Origin: Cycas panzhihuaensis
Lineage: Eukaryota; Cycadophyta
DNA length: 64,000 nucleotides
NCBI GenBank assembly: GCA_023213395.1
Contig: CM041465.1
Coordinates: forward strand, 68,517,741 to 68,581,740
Reading direction: 5' to 3'
Under the pieces are notes generated by a model. It ran no database searches, was not told the origin of the DNA, and saw only the letters and a program-made list of their open reading frames with translations. The position numbers and the translations under genes were made by a program. Below are positions 1-10,935 of this stretch, piece after piece. Each line of letters begins with the position of its first letter. Position 1 is the first letter of the stretch.

Positions 1-398
1 TATATAACCATGGCCTTCCCAACAGTGCTAGATAGGGTGTTGCTCCTTTCTCTGTTTCCACAATCGTGAAGTCGATTAGCATTACTATCTCTGCCACGTC
101 TACTTTGATATTGGCTAGTCTGCCCATAGGTCGTACCAATAGTTCATTAGTCAATTTCAGCGAATAGGTCACCGCTTCCAACTTCGGGCTTCCCAATCTA
201 CGCCATGTTGCAGCTGGTAACACGTTCAACTCGCGCTCCATCAACAATTACCCGTGGGAAGGTTTCCCCCAAGACTGTCATGGTTACCATCGGATCCATA
301 TCGAATGATGGTATGATTTGCTTCAAACTCTTAGTAATTCCCTTCTGTAACACTCCTCCTTTGATCCGATCAATAACTTGGGACAGAGGAATAGTCAA
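1..398 (-). pseudogene. G1 retropepsin-like aspartic protease fragment
   Basis: Minus-strand translation gives a stretch around the VIVDG motif (near 235-260) and, in another frame, ETEKGATPYLALLGRPWLY at bases 1-57. VIVDG followed by a conserved hydrophobic strand, and the terminal LGRPWL, are typical of plant Gypsy proteases; the usual catalytic DSG triplet is not clean here. At least one frameshift separates the two halves, so it is not a working protease. The fragment is cut by the window edge. Confidence 0.65.
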
Positions 399-839
399 TC
401 AGAATCGCTTTCACCGATTTTCCATCAATAGCAACATTTTGGGGATATCCTCTGGGCAATCCTTTGAAAAGCTCTTCCATTTGCACCATTTGGGGCTTTG
501 TCTTAAGTTCTTCCGGTAGTTTTTCTTGTTTCTTTTGTTTATTCTTTCGTACATAGACGTATTTCGCTTCGGTTTACCCATTGGTAATGTATTCTCCTCC
601 TGACTAGGCCATCTAACACTTGTTTCGCTTTTCTATACCGATCCATTTCGCCGGTGGATCCGGATATCCTTCATCCAATTTCTCTTCTGCTTGTTTTGTA
701 ATTTGACATTCTTGGTTTCGCACGATTCTCATCGTTAGTCGCTTTGGCTTTCCCTTTGCAATCCTCTGCTTTGTGGTCACTTGGGCCACGATTCTGATCT
801 GAATAGCTTCTGTCGTATTCACCGCTTATTAGGCATTCT

Positions 840-1221
840 AACTTCCGGTGCGAATCAAGATGATGAGGCATCTCCCCATTGGCGGTTTCTTCCCGAGGGT
901 TTTGGTGCGCCTCGTTGTATACACGCCCAAGGTGGGTTGCCTCCCTTCCCCAACCTCGTCCTCCGAATGCTTTTTCCTGGGATTGTAAAACAATCCTTAG
1001 TTGTATGTGTATCAACGTCACATATATGGCACCACTTCTCTTGTTGGTGCAACGACTTGTTTTAAATTTAAATCACATTCCTTGGTGGTATGTGAGTTTT
1101 CTTCGCAAATGTGGTACCACTTGGTTACTCTTCCAGTGTGCTCTTTCTTTTTGGGTGTTTCCTCTTCTTCACGGTTATTTCTAATTTTCAATCTAGCCAC
1201 CTCTTTTCTTAATGCCTCCAA
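840..1221 (-). pseudogene. G1 gag C-terminal zinc knuckles (frameshifted)
   Basis: Two nucleocapsid-type knuckles follow the gag ORF in other frames. At 990-1031 the motif CHICDVDTHTTKDC is a perfect C-x2-C-x4-H-x4-C. At 1075-1116 the related YHICEENSHTTKEC has lost the first cysteine to tyrosine. They would bind retroelement RNA during packaging. They lie downstream of the gag stop at 1234, so at least one frameshift or stop separates them from the capsid part. Confidence 0.75.
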
Positions 1222-1233
1222 CTCTGATTCCTC

Positions 1234-2388
1234 TTACGCTACCCCTACAGCGGAAGGGTCATTGTACTGGTTTTGCTTCAACTCTCTAATCTCGTCCTGT
1301 AATCTCAGCAGCAAGGAGTCTTGTCCTCCCGCTTGTGCATCCATTTCCATTTCAAAATCTAATGCTAGATCTTGAGCATTCTTGAATGATTTCAGTGGAT
1401 GAGCATGCATCATGGCTCGCAACTTCTCATTCAGCCCTCTTACAAAGTAATTCTTCATATTATGATCTGTTATCGTTTCATTGATCATGCTCGCCGCAAT
1501 AATTTTCATTCGGCTAATGTAAGTTATGACGGATTCTCCCGGCCTCTGTTTGATCTCTCGTAGTGCGATTTCCACTGCTTCATTACTGCGAAATTTTTGA
1601 AATCTCTCTTCGAATGCTTTCTTAAGTTTCACCCATGGCTCATTCTTATTTGTTTCCTTATACCACGCCAAGGGTACTCCTCTTAACATACAAGCGAATC
1701 GTGCTTTGATTTCATCTTCGTCTGTAGTCTTTTTTACATCAATAAGGCTCTGAAATAGATATACATGCTCTGCTGCGTTTGAAGTATCATTAAAGATTAG
1801 TTTCCCAAAGTCTCTATAGTCGTCCATTTTGGGAGATTGTAACTGCCCCCCACCTGATGGTGATTTTTCCTTTCCTCCCTCCTTTGGGAATGCACTGGGA
1901 GTGCCTACCGCTGTACTACCTTTTCCAAACAACAGATTCTTAAATGGAGTTTTTATATGTATGGGTTCCACTACACCTGGAACTTGTATAGTCAATGGTG
2001 TTACCGTAATATAAGATTGATCAGAACCCCTTTCTGTCGAATCTTCAAAAAGTTGTCTCGTTAGCTTATTCTCCCAATATGCCGAGGGACCTTCCTCTGC
2101 CTTCTTTTCGCTGTCGCTTGGGTCCTTCAGACTATCCTCCACAGGTATACTTCCCTCTTTTAAGGTTTCTTGTTGCTTTTCATCAACTTTTGGTTTCCCT
2201 TCAATTTCTGGGCTAAACAAATCATCTCTGATTGGGGCTAGTGTCAATACCATACGTTCGCCATGAGTTTCCTCCTCCTGAGGTGTCTGGGCTCCACTTG
2301 CCTCAGATCCTTCAACGGACTGTCCCTTAGTCTCGTTGTTTTGCGAACTTAACCTCCTCGCCCTTATGAGTTTTGATTTTTTGACCAT
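1234..2388 (-). CDS. gag: G1 gag (capsid) open reading frame, 384 aa
   Basis: An uninterrupted 384-residue frame on the minus strand. Residues about 1-190 are hydrophilic and low in complexity (Glu/Lys/Pro/Ser-rich), as in plant Gypsy gag leaders. Residues about 200-345 match the retrotransposon gag domain: FACMLRGVPLAWYKE, then KKAFEERFQKFRS, then REIKQRPGESVITYISRMK, and a FVRGLNEKLR motif. The protein would form the cytoplasmic virus-like particle. The start at 2388 is the first Met after a Lys/Arg-rich lead-in and lies 206 bases inside the primer-binding site. The open frame in an otherwise broken element may be chance survival or younger age. No host function is implied. Confidence 0.8.
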   Translation of the reverse strand: MVKKSKLIRARRLSSQNNETKGQSVEGSEASGAQTPQEEETHGERMVLTLAPIRDDLFSPEIEGKPKVDEKQQETLKEGSIPVEDSLKDPSDSEKKAEEGPSAYWENKLTRQLFEDSTERGSDQSYITVTPLTIQVPGVVEPIHIKTPFKNLLFGKGSTAVGTPSAFPKEGGKEKSPSGGGQLQSPKMDDYRDFGKLIFNDTSNAAEHVYLFQSLIDVKKTTDEDEIKARFACMLRGVPLAWYKETNKNEPWVKLKKAFEERFQKFRSNEAVEIALREIKQRPGESVITYISRMKIIAASMINETITDHNMKNYFVRGLNEKLRAMMHAHPLKSFKNAQDLALDFEMEMDAQAGGQDSLLLRLQDEIRELKQNQYNDPSAVGVA

Positions 2389-2593
2389 CTTAGTGCCCTT
2401 TGTCTGCTGGTTTCCTTTTCCTTGGGTGAAGTATCCTTCTGGGGCTCTTCCAACCTTGAAGGCCTCTTAGGTGGCATTGGAAGGTCCCACAGGTGGCTTA
2501 GTTACAGACCGCCATCACGACGGCAGCCAGGGTCCTCTACCCTTTACACATTCTTTGCTTTGAAACTCCTAGGCCCTGTCCCTCCTCAACAGA

Positions 2594-2611
2594 CATAGGC
2601 AACGGAACCAA
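2594..2611 (-). promoter_or_regulatory. G1 primer-binding site, tRNA-Asp type, mutated
   Basis: On the minus strand the LTR end (..CAACA) is followed directly by TTGGTTCCGTTGCC. This resembles TTGGCGCCGTTGCC, the complement of the 3' end of plant tRNA-Asp, with two changes in the CGCC part. Position next to the LTR supports it. The other elements here use the initiator-Met type instead. Confidence 0.55.
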
Positions 2612-3435
2612 TGTTGACTTGGGTTGTTCCCACTACACTTGTGGGAACAGTGCACTTGTCAAGGTTACACAGTGCTATAGTCTAGTTTAGGATACTGTCA
2701 ACATGGTTATTCACATACATTCCACATATAATTCACATATATTTCACAGAATGGTACATGAAGATGTAAATCAATACATACTCAAAGAAATCATCATCAC
2801 AACACCAAGAATACATCATTTTCCACGTAACTCTTCCTTTTATTAAGTCAACAGGTCAATTACACAGAGGTTGGAATGCATTCCTGAGCATTCCAAAGAA
2901 GATACGCTTTTTGTTACATATGCGTACCGGATGGTACTTATCATACGATGATGCTCCAAATGGTCATCATACGCATCGGCTCCTGCACCTTTGCGTATCC
3001 GTGATAATCGGCTCTCACCCTAACCTGGTGAATCATGCGTACCTCCTTAAGTACTCATGTTGGTACCTTTTGGCTGAAGGGTTATGATTGCCTATCATAA
3101 CCGCATTCGATCATGCGTACCCTTTCATTAATCACTTGTTAAGCACTTAATTAATTCATCCTTTGTGTCCGTATGTCCGTACGTACGTCTGGCATCTCAA
3201 CAGGTCTTCACTGGTCCCTTTGAGTCGCATGCATCGCTCGCTTGGTCCCATTCCGTCGTTGGTACGTATCCGCCATGCGTGCCCTGTGCACGCACCGCCA
3301 TACGCACTCCAAAATGCTAGTTTTTACGCTGCTTTGCCTCGTGCATACCTCTGCATTTCCTGCACCTACACAACTTAGGTTATCTAACCTACCTCTGGTC
3401 CTCACACAGCTATTGGATCACTTTTGACTCCAACA
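2612..3435 (-). repeat. G1 5' LTR (putative, 824 bp)
   Basis: The left boundary is TGTTG next to the primer-binding site; the right boundary is CAACA at 3431-3435, the exact inverted complement. Integrase-coding sequence of G2 begins immediately to the right. The LTR is less AT-rich than its surroundings and contains no credible ORF. The partner LTR is outside the window, so the length is unconfirmed. Confidence 0.6.
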
Positions 3436-4446
3436 TAGGCTACTTCTCCAATCCTTCCCTAGAATTTGTATGGATCGTGGAATCTAGGTGCAAGTTTGTA
3501 TTTCCCTTGCTACTTAAGAGAGGTTTGTTAATATGGTTCTAACCTTACATAGACCCAATCTCCTACTTCAAATTGGCTTTTAGTCCTATTCTAGTCAACT
3601 TGTTGCTTCATCTAATTGTCTACGACATTATAATTTTGCTTGAGCTCTTTTAAAATTTTCTCATATTATGTTATTGATTCCTCAATTACAAGAGTTTTTA
3701 TTATACCCCAAATATATTCCACTGGTGTAGGAGGTGGATGACCATATAATGCCATGAAGGGTGTTGTCTTGGTGGAGGAGTGATAATTGGTGTCATACCA
3801 ATATTCAACTAGGTGGACCCATTTCACCCATTTGGACAGGGTATTTCCAACATAACATTGTAAATAGGCCTCTAGGCTTTTGTTGACCATTTCAGTATGT
3901 CCGTCTAGTTGGGGTTAGTGCTCATGGCAAGTTAGGTCCCTACTAATTTAAATAAGCCCTTCCAAAAATGGCTTGTAACTTTTGGATCTTTATTGCTAAC
4001 TATTATTTTAGGAAAGCCGTGTAGCTTATGGACGTCCTCCATAAATATCTCAACTATCTGAGATGTTTTGTATGATGATTGGATGGGGATGAAATGTGTA
4101 TATTTTGTCATACATCCCACTACTATAAATAGGGCATACTTGGTTCCTGACTTTGAAAGTCCAGTTATAAAGCCCATAAATATTTCTTCCCATTTTTGTA
4201 CGGGTCATTTTAAGTGTTGTAGTAACCTTAGAGCCTAAATTGACTTAGCCTTTTGTCTTTGACAGGTCTCACACTAAGAGACGAATCTTTTTACGTCGGC
4301 CTTCATTCCCTTCTACTAGAATGACCCTTTTATCCTTTCATAAGTTTTGAAGAACCCTGAACATTCAATTGTGGGTGAGTCATGATGCTCCCTAAGGGCT
4401 ACATTTTTAAATCGTGATCCTTGGGGTAAGTAGATTCTATTCTTAT

Positions 4447-4595
4447 TGTTTGAGTATCTTGATCCTCAGCAAGTATATCCAACTCGTCCTCTTGGCTCCG
4501 TGGATGTAACGATCTAGGGTTGATCCTAGGCATGTTAGTGGCTTGTGTCGGGACCAATTCCACCCAAGTCTTTTGGTGCTGCAACAACTCCTACA
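4447..4595 (+). repeat. TRIM 5' LTR
   Basis: 149 bp from TGTTTGAGTATC to CTCCTACA, directly followed by the primer-binding site. TG..CA ends are intact. Confidence 0.88.
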
Positions 4596-4657
4596 TGGTA
4601 TTAGAGTGGGTGCTAGGGTTCGAGTCACCTTGTCTAAAAGTTCAGTTTGGGGGCAGG

Positions 4658-4806
4658 TGTTGGAGTATCCTGATCCTCGATAGGCGTATCCAACCTGTTC
4701 TCTTGGATCCATGGGTGTACCAACCTGGGGTTGATCCTGGGCATGTTAGTGGATTGTGTTGAGACCAATTCCACCCAGGTCTTTTGGTCCTACAACAACC
4801 CCTAAA
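4658..4806 (+). repeat. TRIM 3' LTR
   Basis: 149 bp from TGTTGGAGTATC to CCCCTAAA. The terminal CA has become AA; length and order otherwise match the 5' copy. Confidence 0.88.
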
Positions 4807-6293
4807 CTTATAAAGTAGGGTGCTTCCCTTCTTTGTCCAAGGAGTCTCTACTAGTTCTTCAGAATTTTTGCCCATGATTGCCTTTGTCTCTATATCTTGT
4901 AAATATTCATGGTGTAATTCTTCAAGCCAAGTAGGAACAGTTACAATGATGGTTGAGTAGTTGGCATCTTCATACTTTCTTGATAGTGCATCAGCTATGA
5001 TGTTCTCGTTTCTTCTCTTATATGATATCTCAAAGTCATGATCCTAGATTTTGCTAAACCACTTTTGTTGCTTCTCAGATAAATTTTGTTGTGTTAGAAA
5101 ATACTTTAGGCTATGATGGTTGGTCCTAATGATAAATTTTGTCTCCAACGAGTATTGCCTCCATTTTGCTAAGGGCATGTAAGATGGCTAACATCTCCTT
5201 ATCATAAGTGCTCTTAGCTCTTTCTCGCACATTTAGTGTTCGGCTTTCATATGCAATGGGGTTTTGTTCTATAGTAGAGTTGTGCCTACCCATGTGCTTG
5301 ATGCATCATAATCTACTATGAATGGCTGGGTGAAGTCTAGCATGGGCAAGACTAGAATTGTGGTGATCGCCTCTTTTAATTTTTCAAAACCTGAGCCAAC
5401 GTTCTTATCCCAATTAAAGTTATCCCTTTGGTAAGATCAGTTAGGGGTCTAGCTATATTGGCATATCCTTTGATGAATTTTTGACAACATTCGATGATTC
5501 CTAAAACCCTCCTTAATTTTGATATATTTTTTGGTATGGGCCGATCAAGGATAGCTTGTACTTTTGCAGGATCAATTCTGATTCCATCTTATGAAATAAT
5601 GTGTCCAAGGTATTCAAGAGTTTTCCTTCCAAAATAGCATTTTGATTTCTTTGCAAAAACTTGGTTGTCCCAAAGAACTTGCAATATTAGTTGGATGGGT
5701 ACCAAATGCTCTTGCTATGTTTTGCTATAGATGAGAATATCATCAAAGAAGACTATGACAAACCTCCTTAAAGAGGGCACAAATACATGATTCATATTTT
5801 CTTGGAATGTTGGTGGGGCAGTGGTTAGTCCAAATGGAATCACTTTAAATTCGTATAGTGCTTGGTGTGTTTGGAAGGTTGTTTTTTCTACATCCTGAGG
5901 TCTGATTGGTATTTGGTTGTATCCTGAGTGTAGATAGATCTTGGTAAAATATCTTACTCCATGTAACTCATCTAAAATGTTATCCATACGTGGAATAGGG
6001 TGTTTGTTTTTTAGTGTTATCCTATTTAGGGTTCTGTAATCAACACACATTCAAAAGGACCCATCTTTCTTCCTACTTAAGACAACCAGGGCTGCATAAG
6101 GGCTTTTGCTTGGTACAATGGTGCCAGAATCAAATAACTCTTGTGAAGTCTCTCTATTTTCATCTTATGTTTATGTCTATACTAATATAGGTGAACGATA
6201 GTAGGCCGTTTCCTTGGTTTTAGTTTAATGATATGCTTTATGTTCCGACTAGGGGGTGGAGTTCTTAGCAGTTCTTGGAAAATGTCTTGATAA

Positions 6294-6493
6294 TGTTAAA
6301 GATAATGTTTTATTTAGAACATTAAGTTAGAGGTTAATGAGGGACATGTGTCATTCCTCTTCTCTGTAATAGTGACAAGTGGCAGACAAGTGGCTTACAT
6401 GTAGTAAGCAGTTACAAAACATTTCATGTATTTATAGAGAGATACTCTCACATAATCAATAATCCTTCTTCATTCAAAGTCAGTTTCCTTTCA
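6294..6493 (+). repeat. 5' LTR of Copia CA (200 bp)
   Basis: It begins TGTTAAAGATAATG and ends TTTCCTTTCA, abutting a perfect initiator-Met primer site. A TATA-like TATTTATAGAGAG lies about 70 bp before its end. It is distantly similar to the C2 LTR. The left flank is GATAA (candidate TSD, partner not found) and G2 RT-coding sequence. No second copy of this LTR occurs downstream. Confidence 0.8.
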
Positions 6494-6510
6494 TGGTATC
6501 AGAGCAGGGC
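6494..6510 (+). promoter_or_regulatory. Primer-binding site of Copia CA (initiator-Met tRNA)
   Basis: TGGTATCAGAGCAGGGC directly follows the LTR; the first 12 bases are the standard complement of the initiator-Met tRNA 3' end. Confidence 0.85.
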
Positions 6511-7184
6511 AAATAGCCTATTCGATAAAATTCTGAAGGAAGTTTGTCCCTGAAGTAACTAAGTGAGTCTGAAACAGATAGCAAGCCATTCATTAAATCC
6601 AAGATCGGTGAGTAAACTAGACAAAGTAGGGAAAAGAATCCTTGAGTACGGACTTGTACGACACTATATGGACGTGGTACAAACCAGAAAACTTAAAGTG
6701 CTCAGAATCTCATGAAATTTCACCAGGGGATGGTTTTTGATAAGACCATCATTTCTTCTAACAGGATCGAGTCCATTCGAGGTCTCTTTCAGGTAGTTTT
6801 GGCCCATTTTCAGTGTGCGTGGGTTTGGACATTCCTCTACATTTTTTGCTCAAATCACTCAAAGTTTTCGAGTGATACTAGATGAAATTTGTTCTCATGT
6901 ACTGTCCACTTCATTTGAATCCACTTTCACGTCTTTTGATTGAGTATTTTGGAAAATACGAATATTTTTTAAAAAATCCCTAGCTACAGTTTGTCATTTT
7001 TGAGCTAGATTCTGAGCGAACAAAGACTGATCTCCACAAGATACTTACATATTTGAGATCCTCACATCATAACGTCTCTTTTGCACCCCCTTTCTTTTTG
7101 TACAATTATACTTTTGTACAGAATTCCGAACAATCGTATGGCCAGTCTAGAAAATTAGTCTGATAACTTTAGCACGTTCCTCAA

Positions 7185-8735
7185 AATGGCCCCCCCATTC
7201 TTGTTTTGAATGACCAAGATAAGTTGACTGAAACAAACTATTTTGTCTGGAAATTTAAGATAGAAACCTTGTTGAGAGCAAAAAATGCCTAGAACATAGC
7301 TACAAGAATTAGAAAAAGGCCAACCAATGCTCCTAATCAAACTAATTGGGATGAGAGAAATAGCTTAAGAGTAATAATTTTGAAATTGTCCATCGCAGAG
7401 CCTCTTTTGGTGTATGAATTCCTGTGAAGATACTTGAAAAGTGTTTTCCAATATTCATAGCCAAAAAAATCAGGCCAAGATCATAGCTTTAAAGGAGGAA
7501 TTATTCAAATTACACATGAAAGAAATAGAGAGCATTTCGGAATTTATTTGTAAAATGACTTCAATCAAGAATTATTTAATTAGTGCAGGAACCAATCTAC
7601 CTGAATAGAAGATTGTCGAAATGATTATAAATAAGCTCCCAAAATCCTTTGATAACATGGTAAACTCCTTAATAAATAATGATTAGATTGCTACCATGTC
7701 TCTTAAAAATTTAACAAGACTTCTTTTCAGGCAAGAACAAAGGAATAGGAGATACGAAGAGGAGACAAAAATTGAAGAGGCTTTCTTATCCAAACTTAGC
7801 CTTGCTTGTAGAGGACAAGGATAACCAGTCTCAAGAGGTCAAGGAAGGAACCCCACATTAGAAGTCAATCTAGAGGAAGATGGCAAGAAAGCAGAGGCAG
7901 AGGACATTCAATTCCACCTAGAGATACCAGAGTTTGCTTCAACTATGATAAACCTGGGCACTTCTCCAACAGTTGCAAAGTATTCAATGTTTGCTATCAT
8001 TATGGACAAGGAGGTCACTTTCCCTATCAGTGCTCTCAAAGGAGAGCTGATATTCAGAGAGGGAAAAGACTTGTTGAAAATTATAGTAAAGAACAGAACA
8101 ATTTCGAAGGAGATGATGAAAAAATTGCATTCATAATTGCACTTACTACTAGTCTTAAAGATGAAGATGTCTAGTATATTGAGTCAGGAGCATCCAGTCA
8201 TATGATAGGTCACAAAAAATGGTTTGAATCTTTGAAGCCCTACTCTTTAAATAAATCAATAGAGTTAGGGAATAAATATCCACTCAATATTCAAGGGATT
8301 GGAATAATAGTAGTTGAGATAAAAGGTAAAATACAGAAATTTGGGAATGTTCTCTTTGTACCAGGACTAAAAAAAAATCCTCCTAGTCTCTTAACTCGGA
8401 AAGAAAAAGCTAAGGACCATTTTTGATGAGGATGGATACTATCACATTTTAGATATGAAAAAGAGAGGAATTGTGATTGTTAAGGATATAAAAAGCAATG
8501 ATCTCTATAAATTGCTTTCTAATCCTATCATTACAAAAAATGATCTAAAAGCTTTTGTTGTTGCAAACATTGATAATAATAAACTCTGGCATTTGAAGTA
8601 TGGACATATCTCCCTTGATACATTAGAATTGTTGAGGAATTCAAATATGGTTAATGGACTTCAAGACATAACATTTCACTCATTTGTTTGCAAAGGATGT
8701 TTGCTTGGTATACAACATTGTTACCCTTTTCAAAG
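7185..8735 (+). pseudogene. Copia CA gag, protease and pre-integrase part
   Basis: Gag starts near 7185 with LNDQDKLTETNYFVWKFKIE, the conserved opening of plant Copia gag. The UBN2-type region follows (7440-7830) and then two zinc knuckles (about 7930-8035), both with the second cysteine changed to tyrosine (CFNYDKPGHFSNSC and CYHYGQGGHFPYQC). Protease lies at 8165-8400, with SGASSHM matching the DSGAS catalytic site but Asp changed to Glu. The pre-integrase domain (8455-8730) has LWHLKYGHIS and CKGCLLGIQH. Reading then jumps from there straight to the end of an integrase domain belonging to CB. Stops and frameshifts occur throughout. The closest relative in the window is C2. Confidence 0.85.
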
Positions 8736-10920
8736 AAGTGATCCTCACACACCTTGGGCGAAAGCATTCCACACATTAGCCTATGTGGCAAATAGAAGTC
8801 CTACTTCAACAGTCACTGACATCACACCAGAGGAGCCTTAGTCTGGTAGAAAGCTAACAGTTAGCCATTTTAGGACCTTTGGGTGCACTGCTTATATGCA
8901 CATTCCCCATTAGCAAAGATCAAAGTTAGATCAAAATAATCTCAAATGTATTTTTGTTGGCTATGGTGCTCACAATAAAGCATATAAGTTATATGATCCT
9001 ATTGCTAAGAAAATGCATCTTTCAAGAAATGTAATCTTTATTGAATAAGATAATGAGGAATTGGAATCAGCATCCATCCAACCTCCTATTGAAAAGGTTA
9101 AGCAGATTGTTGAGGATTTCCTTCTGTCACAACCATCCACAGCATGTACATCTTTTGCAATGGTTGTTTCTTCATCTACTTCAGATTCAGCTCCACTTGA
9201 TCCTAGCACTTCTTCTGTTGATCAACCATTATGACAAGAAGACATTGAGGTTAAAGTTACATCTATCAAAAAGCTACCCAAATGGTATTTTCAGAAAATG
9301 AAGGACAACCGAGTCTTAGAAGGAAAACACACATCAAAGATGCAACAGCAAACTAATTATACACTTATAGTTGAAGTATTGTGTGTTGATGAGCCTTCCA
9401 CTTTTGAGGAGCCATATAAAAATGAAAATTAAAAGGCTGCCATGGATGAAGAGATCCATTCTATTGAAAATAATAGAACATGGGATTTGGTAGAATTGGC
9501 TAAAAACAAATAGGCAATCAATTGCAAATGGGTTTATAAAACCAAATTCCACTCTAACGGTTCGCTTAAGCGTCAGAAGGTTCGACTCGTTGCAAAGGGT
9601 TTCAAACAAAAGGAAGGCATTGACTATGAGGAGACCTTTGGACTAGTTGCAAACATGAATACCATCAGACTCATTTTGGCCTTAGCTACTCAATGCAAAT
9701 GGCCAATCTACCAAATGGACATGAAGAGTGTATTTCTCAACGACGATCTTCAAGAGGAGGTATATTTGAAGCAACATCTTGGTTACATTGTACAAAACAA
9801 AGAGCATTTGGGTTGTCACCTTAAAAAAAGCTTTGTATGGCTTAAAACAAGCCCCTAAAGCATGGTACTCTAAAATCGATGATTATTTTTTAAGACATAG
9901 ATATCATTGATCCACATTAAATCCTAGCTTATATATAAAAGTTAGGGAGGACCATGTAATCTTTATTGTCTTATATGTTGATGACTTAGTGATCACTAGA
10001 AATGACACTAAGATGATAGAAATTCTCCAAGGTGAAATTAAGAGAAGTTTTGAGATGACTTATCTTGGATTTCTCCATTATTTCTTAGGCTTGGAGGTAT
10101 GGCAATAGCCAGGTCATATCTTCATCTCCCAAGCAAAATATTTTTAGGACATTTTGCAACGTTTCAAAATGCAAGACTGTAAACCTAGCACCTACACCTA
10201 TGGAGAATTGAACTAAATTGACTCTTAATGAGGAAGCAGAACCAACAAATCCCACTTTATATCGGGAACTAGTTGGTAGCCTAATCTACCTCACCAATGC
10301 TAGACCGAACATTTCATTTGCTATTGGGATTTATTAGAGGTACATGTCTCAACCTAATCAGAAACATTAGAATGTAACAAAGCGTATAGTGAAATACATC
10401 AAAGGCACATTGTAGCATGGCTTTCGGTATACTCATAATGAGAACTTCATCTTGGAAGGGTTTTCAGATTCTGATTGGGCAGGTTGCTAAGATAACCGCA
10501 GATCAACCTTGGGATATTGTTTCACCCTTGGTTCAAGCGTCATTTCATGGAGTTGCAAGAAGCAACCCAATGTTACCTTGTCATCCATAAAAGCAAAGTA
10601 CAAAGCTACAGTCAGCACAAGTTGTGACGCTATTTGGCTCAAGAGGATTCTTGGAGAGCTTGGACTTGAGCAGATCACCCCACCAGGCTATATTGTGACA
10701 ATCAAAGTGTGCTCAAGTTAACCAAGAATCTAGTTTTTCATACAAGGACCAAGCACGTAGAGGTTTATCACCACTTCATCAGGGAGCATGTTCAAAAAGG
10801 TGAGATCAACCCCTTTTACAGGCCCACAGACCAGCAGACAGCAGATATCTTTACCAAGCCACTTGGTAAAGAAAAGTTTGAAAAATCAGAGATGGTTTTG
10901 GTGTCCGACTTAATATTGTA
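8736..10920 (+). pseudogene. pol: Copia CB pol remnant (integrase end, RT, RNase H)
   Basis: It begins at the integrase C-terminal end (WAKAFHTLAYVANRSPTS, then HFRTFGCTAYMHIP). RT follows: CKWVYKTKFHSNGSLKR near 9520-9570, YQMDMKSVFLNDDLQEEVYL near 9710 and the catalytic YVDDLVI near 9975. The connection region GSLIYLTNARP is near 10270. RNase H (10440-10900) has SDSDWAG, then TKHVEVYHHFIREHV and TADIFTKPL at its end. The integrase DDE core and everything upstream are missing. Several stops and frameshifts make it non-functional. Confidence 0.88.
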
Positions 10921-10923
10921 AAC

Positions 10924-10935
10924 AGTAAGGAGAGT
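10924..10935 (+). promoter_or_regulatory. Polypurine tract of Copia CB
   Basis: AGTAAGGAGAGT is purine-rich and sits directly before the 3' LTR start, where plus-strand DNA synthesis would be primed. Confidence 0.6.

Larger units (their letters stand above)
1..3435 (-). mobile_element. Ty3/Gypsy element G1, 5' part, continuing off the left edge
   Basis: Read on the minus strand from right to left, this has a putative 5' LTR (2612-3435), a primer-binding site, a leader, a gag gene and the start of pol (protease). The rest of pol and the 3' LTR lie beyond base 1, so the TSD cannot be tested. It interrupts element G2 inside the integrase C-terminal coding region: G2 reading ends at about 3440. 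Gag is one long open frame, but the zinc-knuckle and protease parts are split across frames, so the element is decayed. Family assignment rests on the retropepsin end motif LGRPWL and the gag domain. Confidence 0.8.
4447..4806 (+). mobile_element. TRIM (terminal-repeat retrotransposon in miniature), 360 bp
   Basis: Two direct repeats of exactly 149 bp (4447-4595 and 4658-4806) flank a 62-bp centre. The centre starts with TGGTATTAGAG, one base from the initiator-Met tRNA primer site TGGTATCAGAG, and ends with the purine tract GGGGGCAGG just before the second repeat. The whole is flanked by the 5-bp direct repeat CTTAT at 4442-4446 and 4807-4811. These are the defining parts of a TRIM: LTR, PBS, PPT, LTR, TSD and no coding capacity. 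It lies between the RNase H and integrase-core parts of G2. The repeats differ at many positions, so the insertion is old. Confidence 0.92.
3436..6293 (-). pseudogene. pol: Ty3/Gypsy element G2 pol remnant (RT, RNase H, integrase)
   Basis: Read on the minus strand from 6293 down. The RT N-terminal part (6050-6290) has DSGTIVPSKSPYAALVV and then KKDGSF. RT core (5715-6050) has MCVDYRTLNRITLKNKHPIP and the catalytic FFDDILIYS. RNase H C-terminal part (about 4900-5100) has ENIIADALSRK. The integrase zinc region has CETCQRQK near 4260. Integrase core (3932-4177) has MTKYTHFIP and the SDRDP-like SNKDPK. The C-terminal SH3-like part (3470-3600) has FEVGDWVYVRLEPY. Stops and frameshifts are common. 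It is interrupted by TRIM 4447-4806, cut on the left by G1 and on the right by Copia CA. Its gag, protease and LTRs are not in the window. Confidence 0.88.

Noticed and set aside
205-1375. Plus-strand frames across the G1 gag/protease region
   Set aside because: Shadows of the minus-strand Gypsy coding sequence, which explains the region with gag, zinc-knuckle and protease motifs.
3163-3427. Overlapping frames on both strands near 3.2-3.4 kb
   Set aside because: They lie in the putative G1 LTR, overlap each other and show no protein motif.
4591-4630. tRNA-like GGTTCGAGTC (B-box-like), suggesting a SINE
   Set aside because: No convincing A box; equal-length LTRs, primer site, polypurine tract and TSD show it is the centre of a TRIM.
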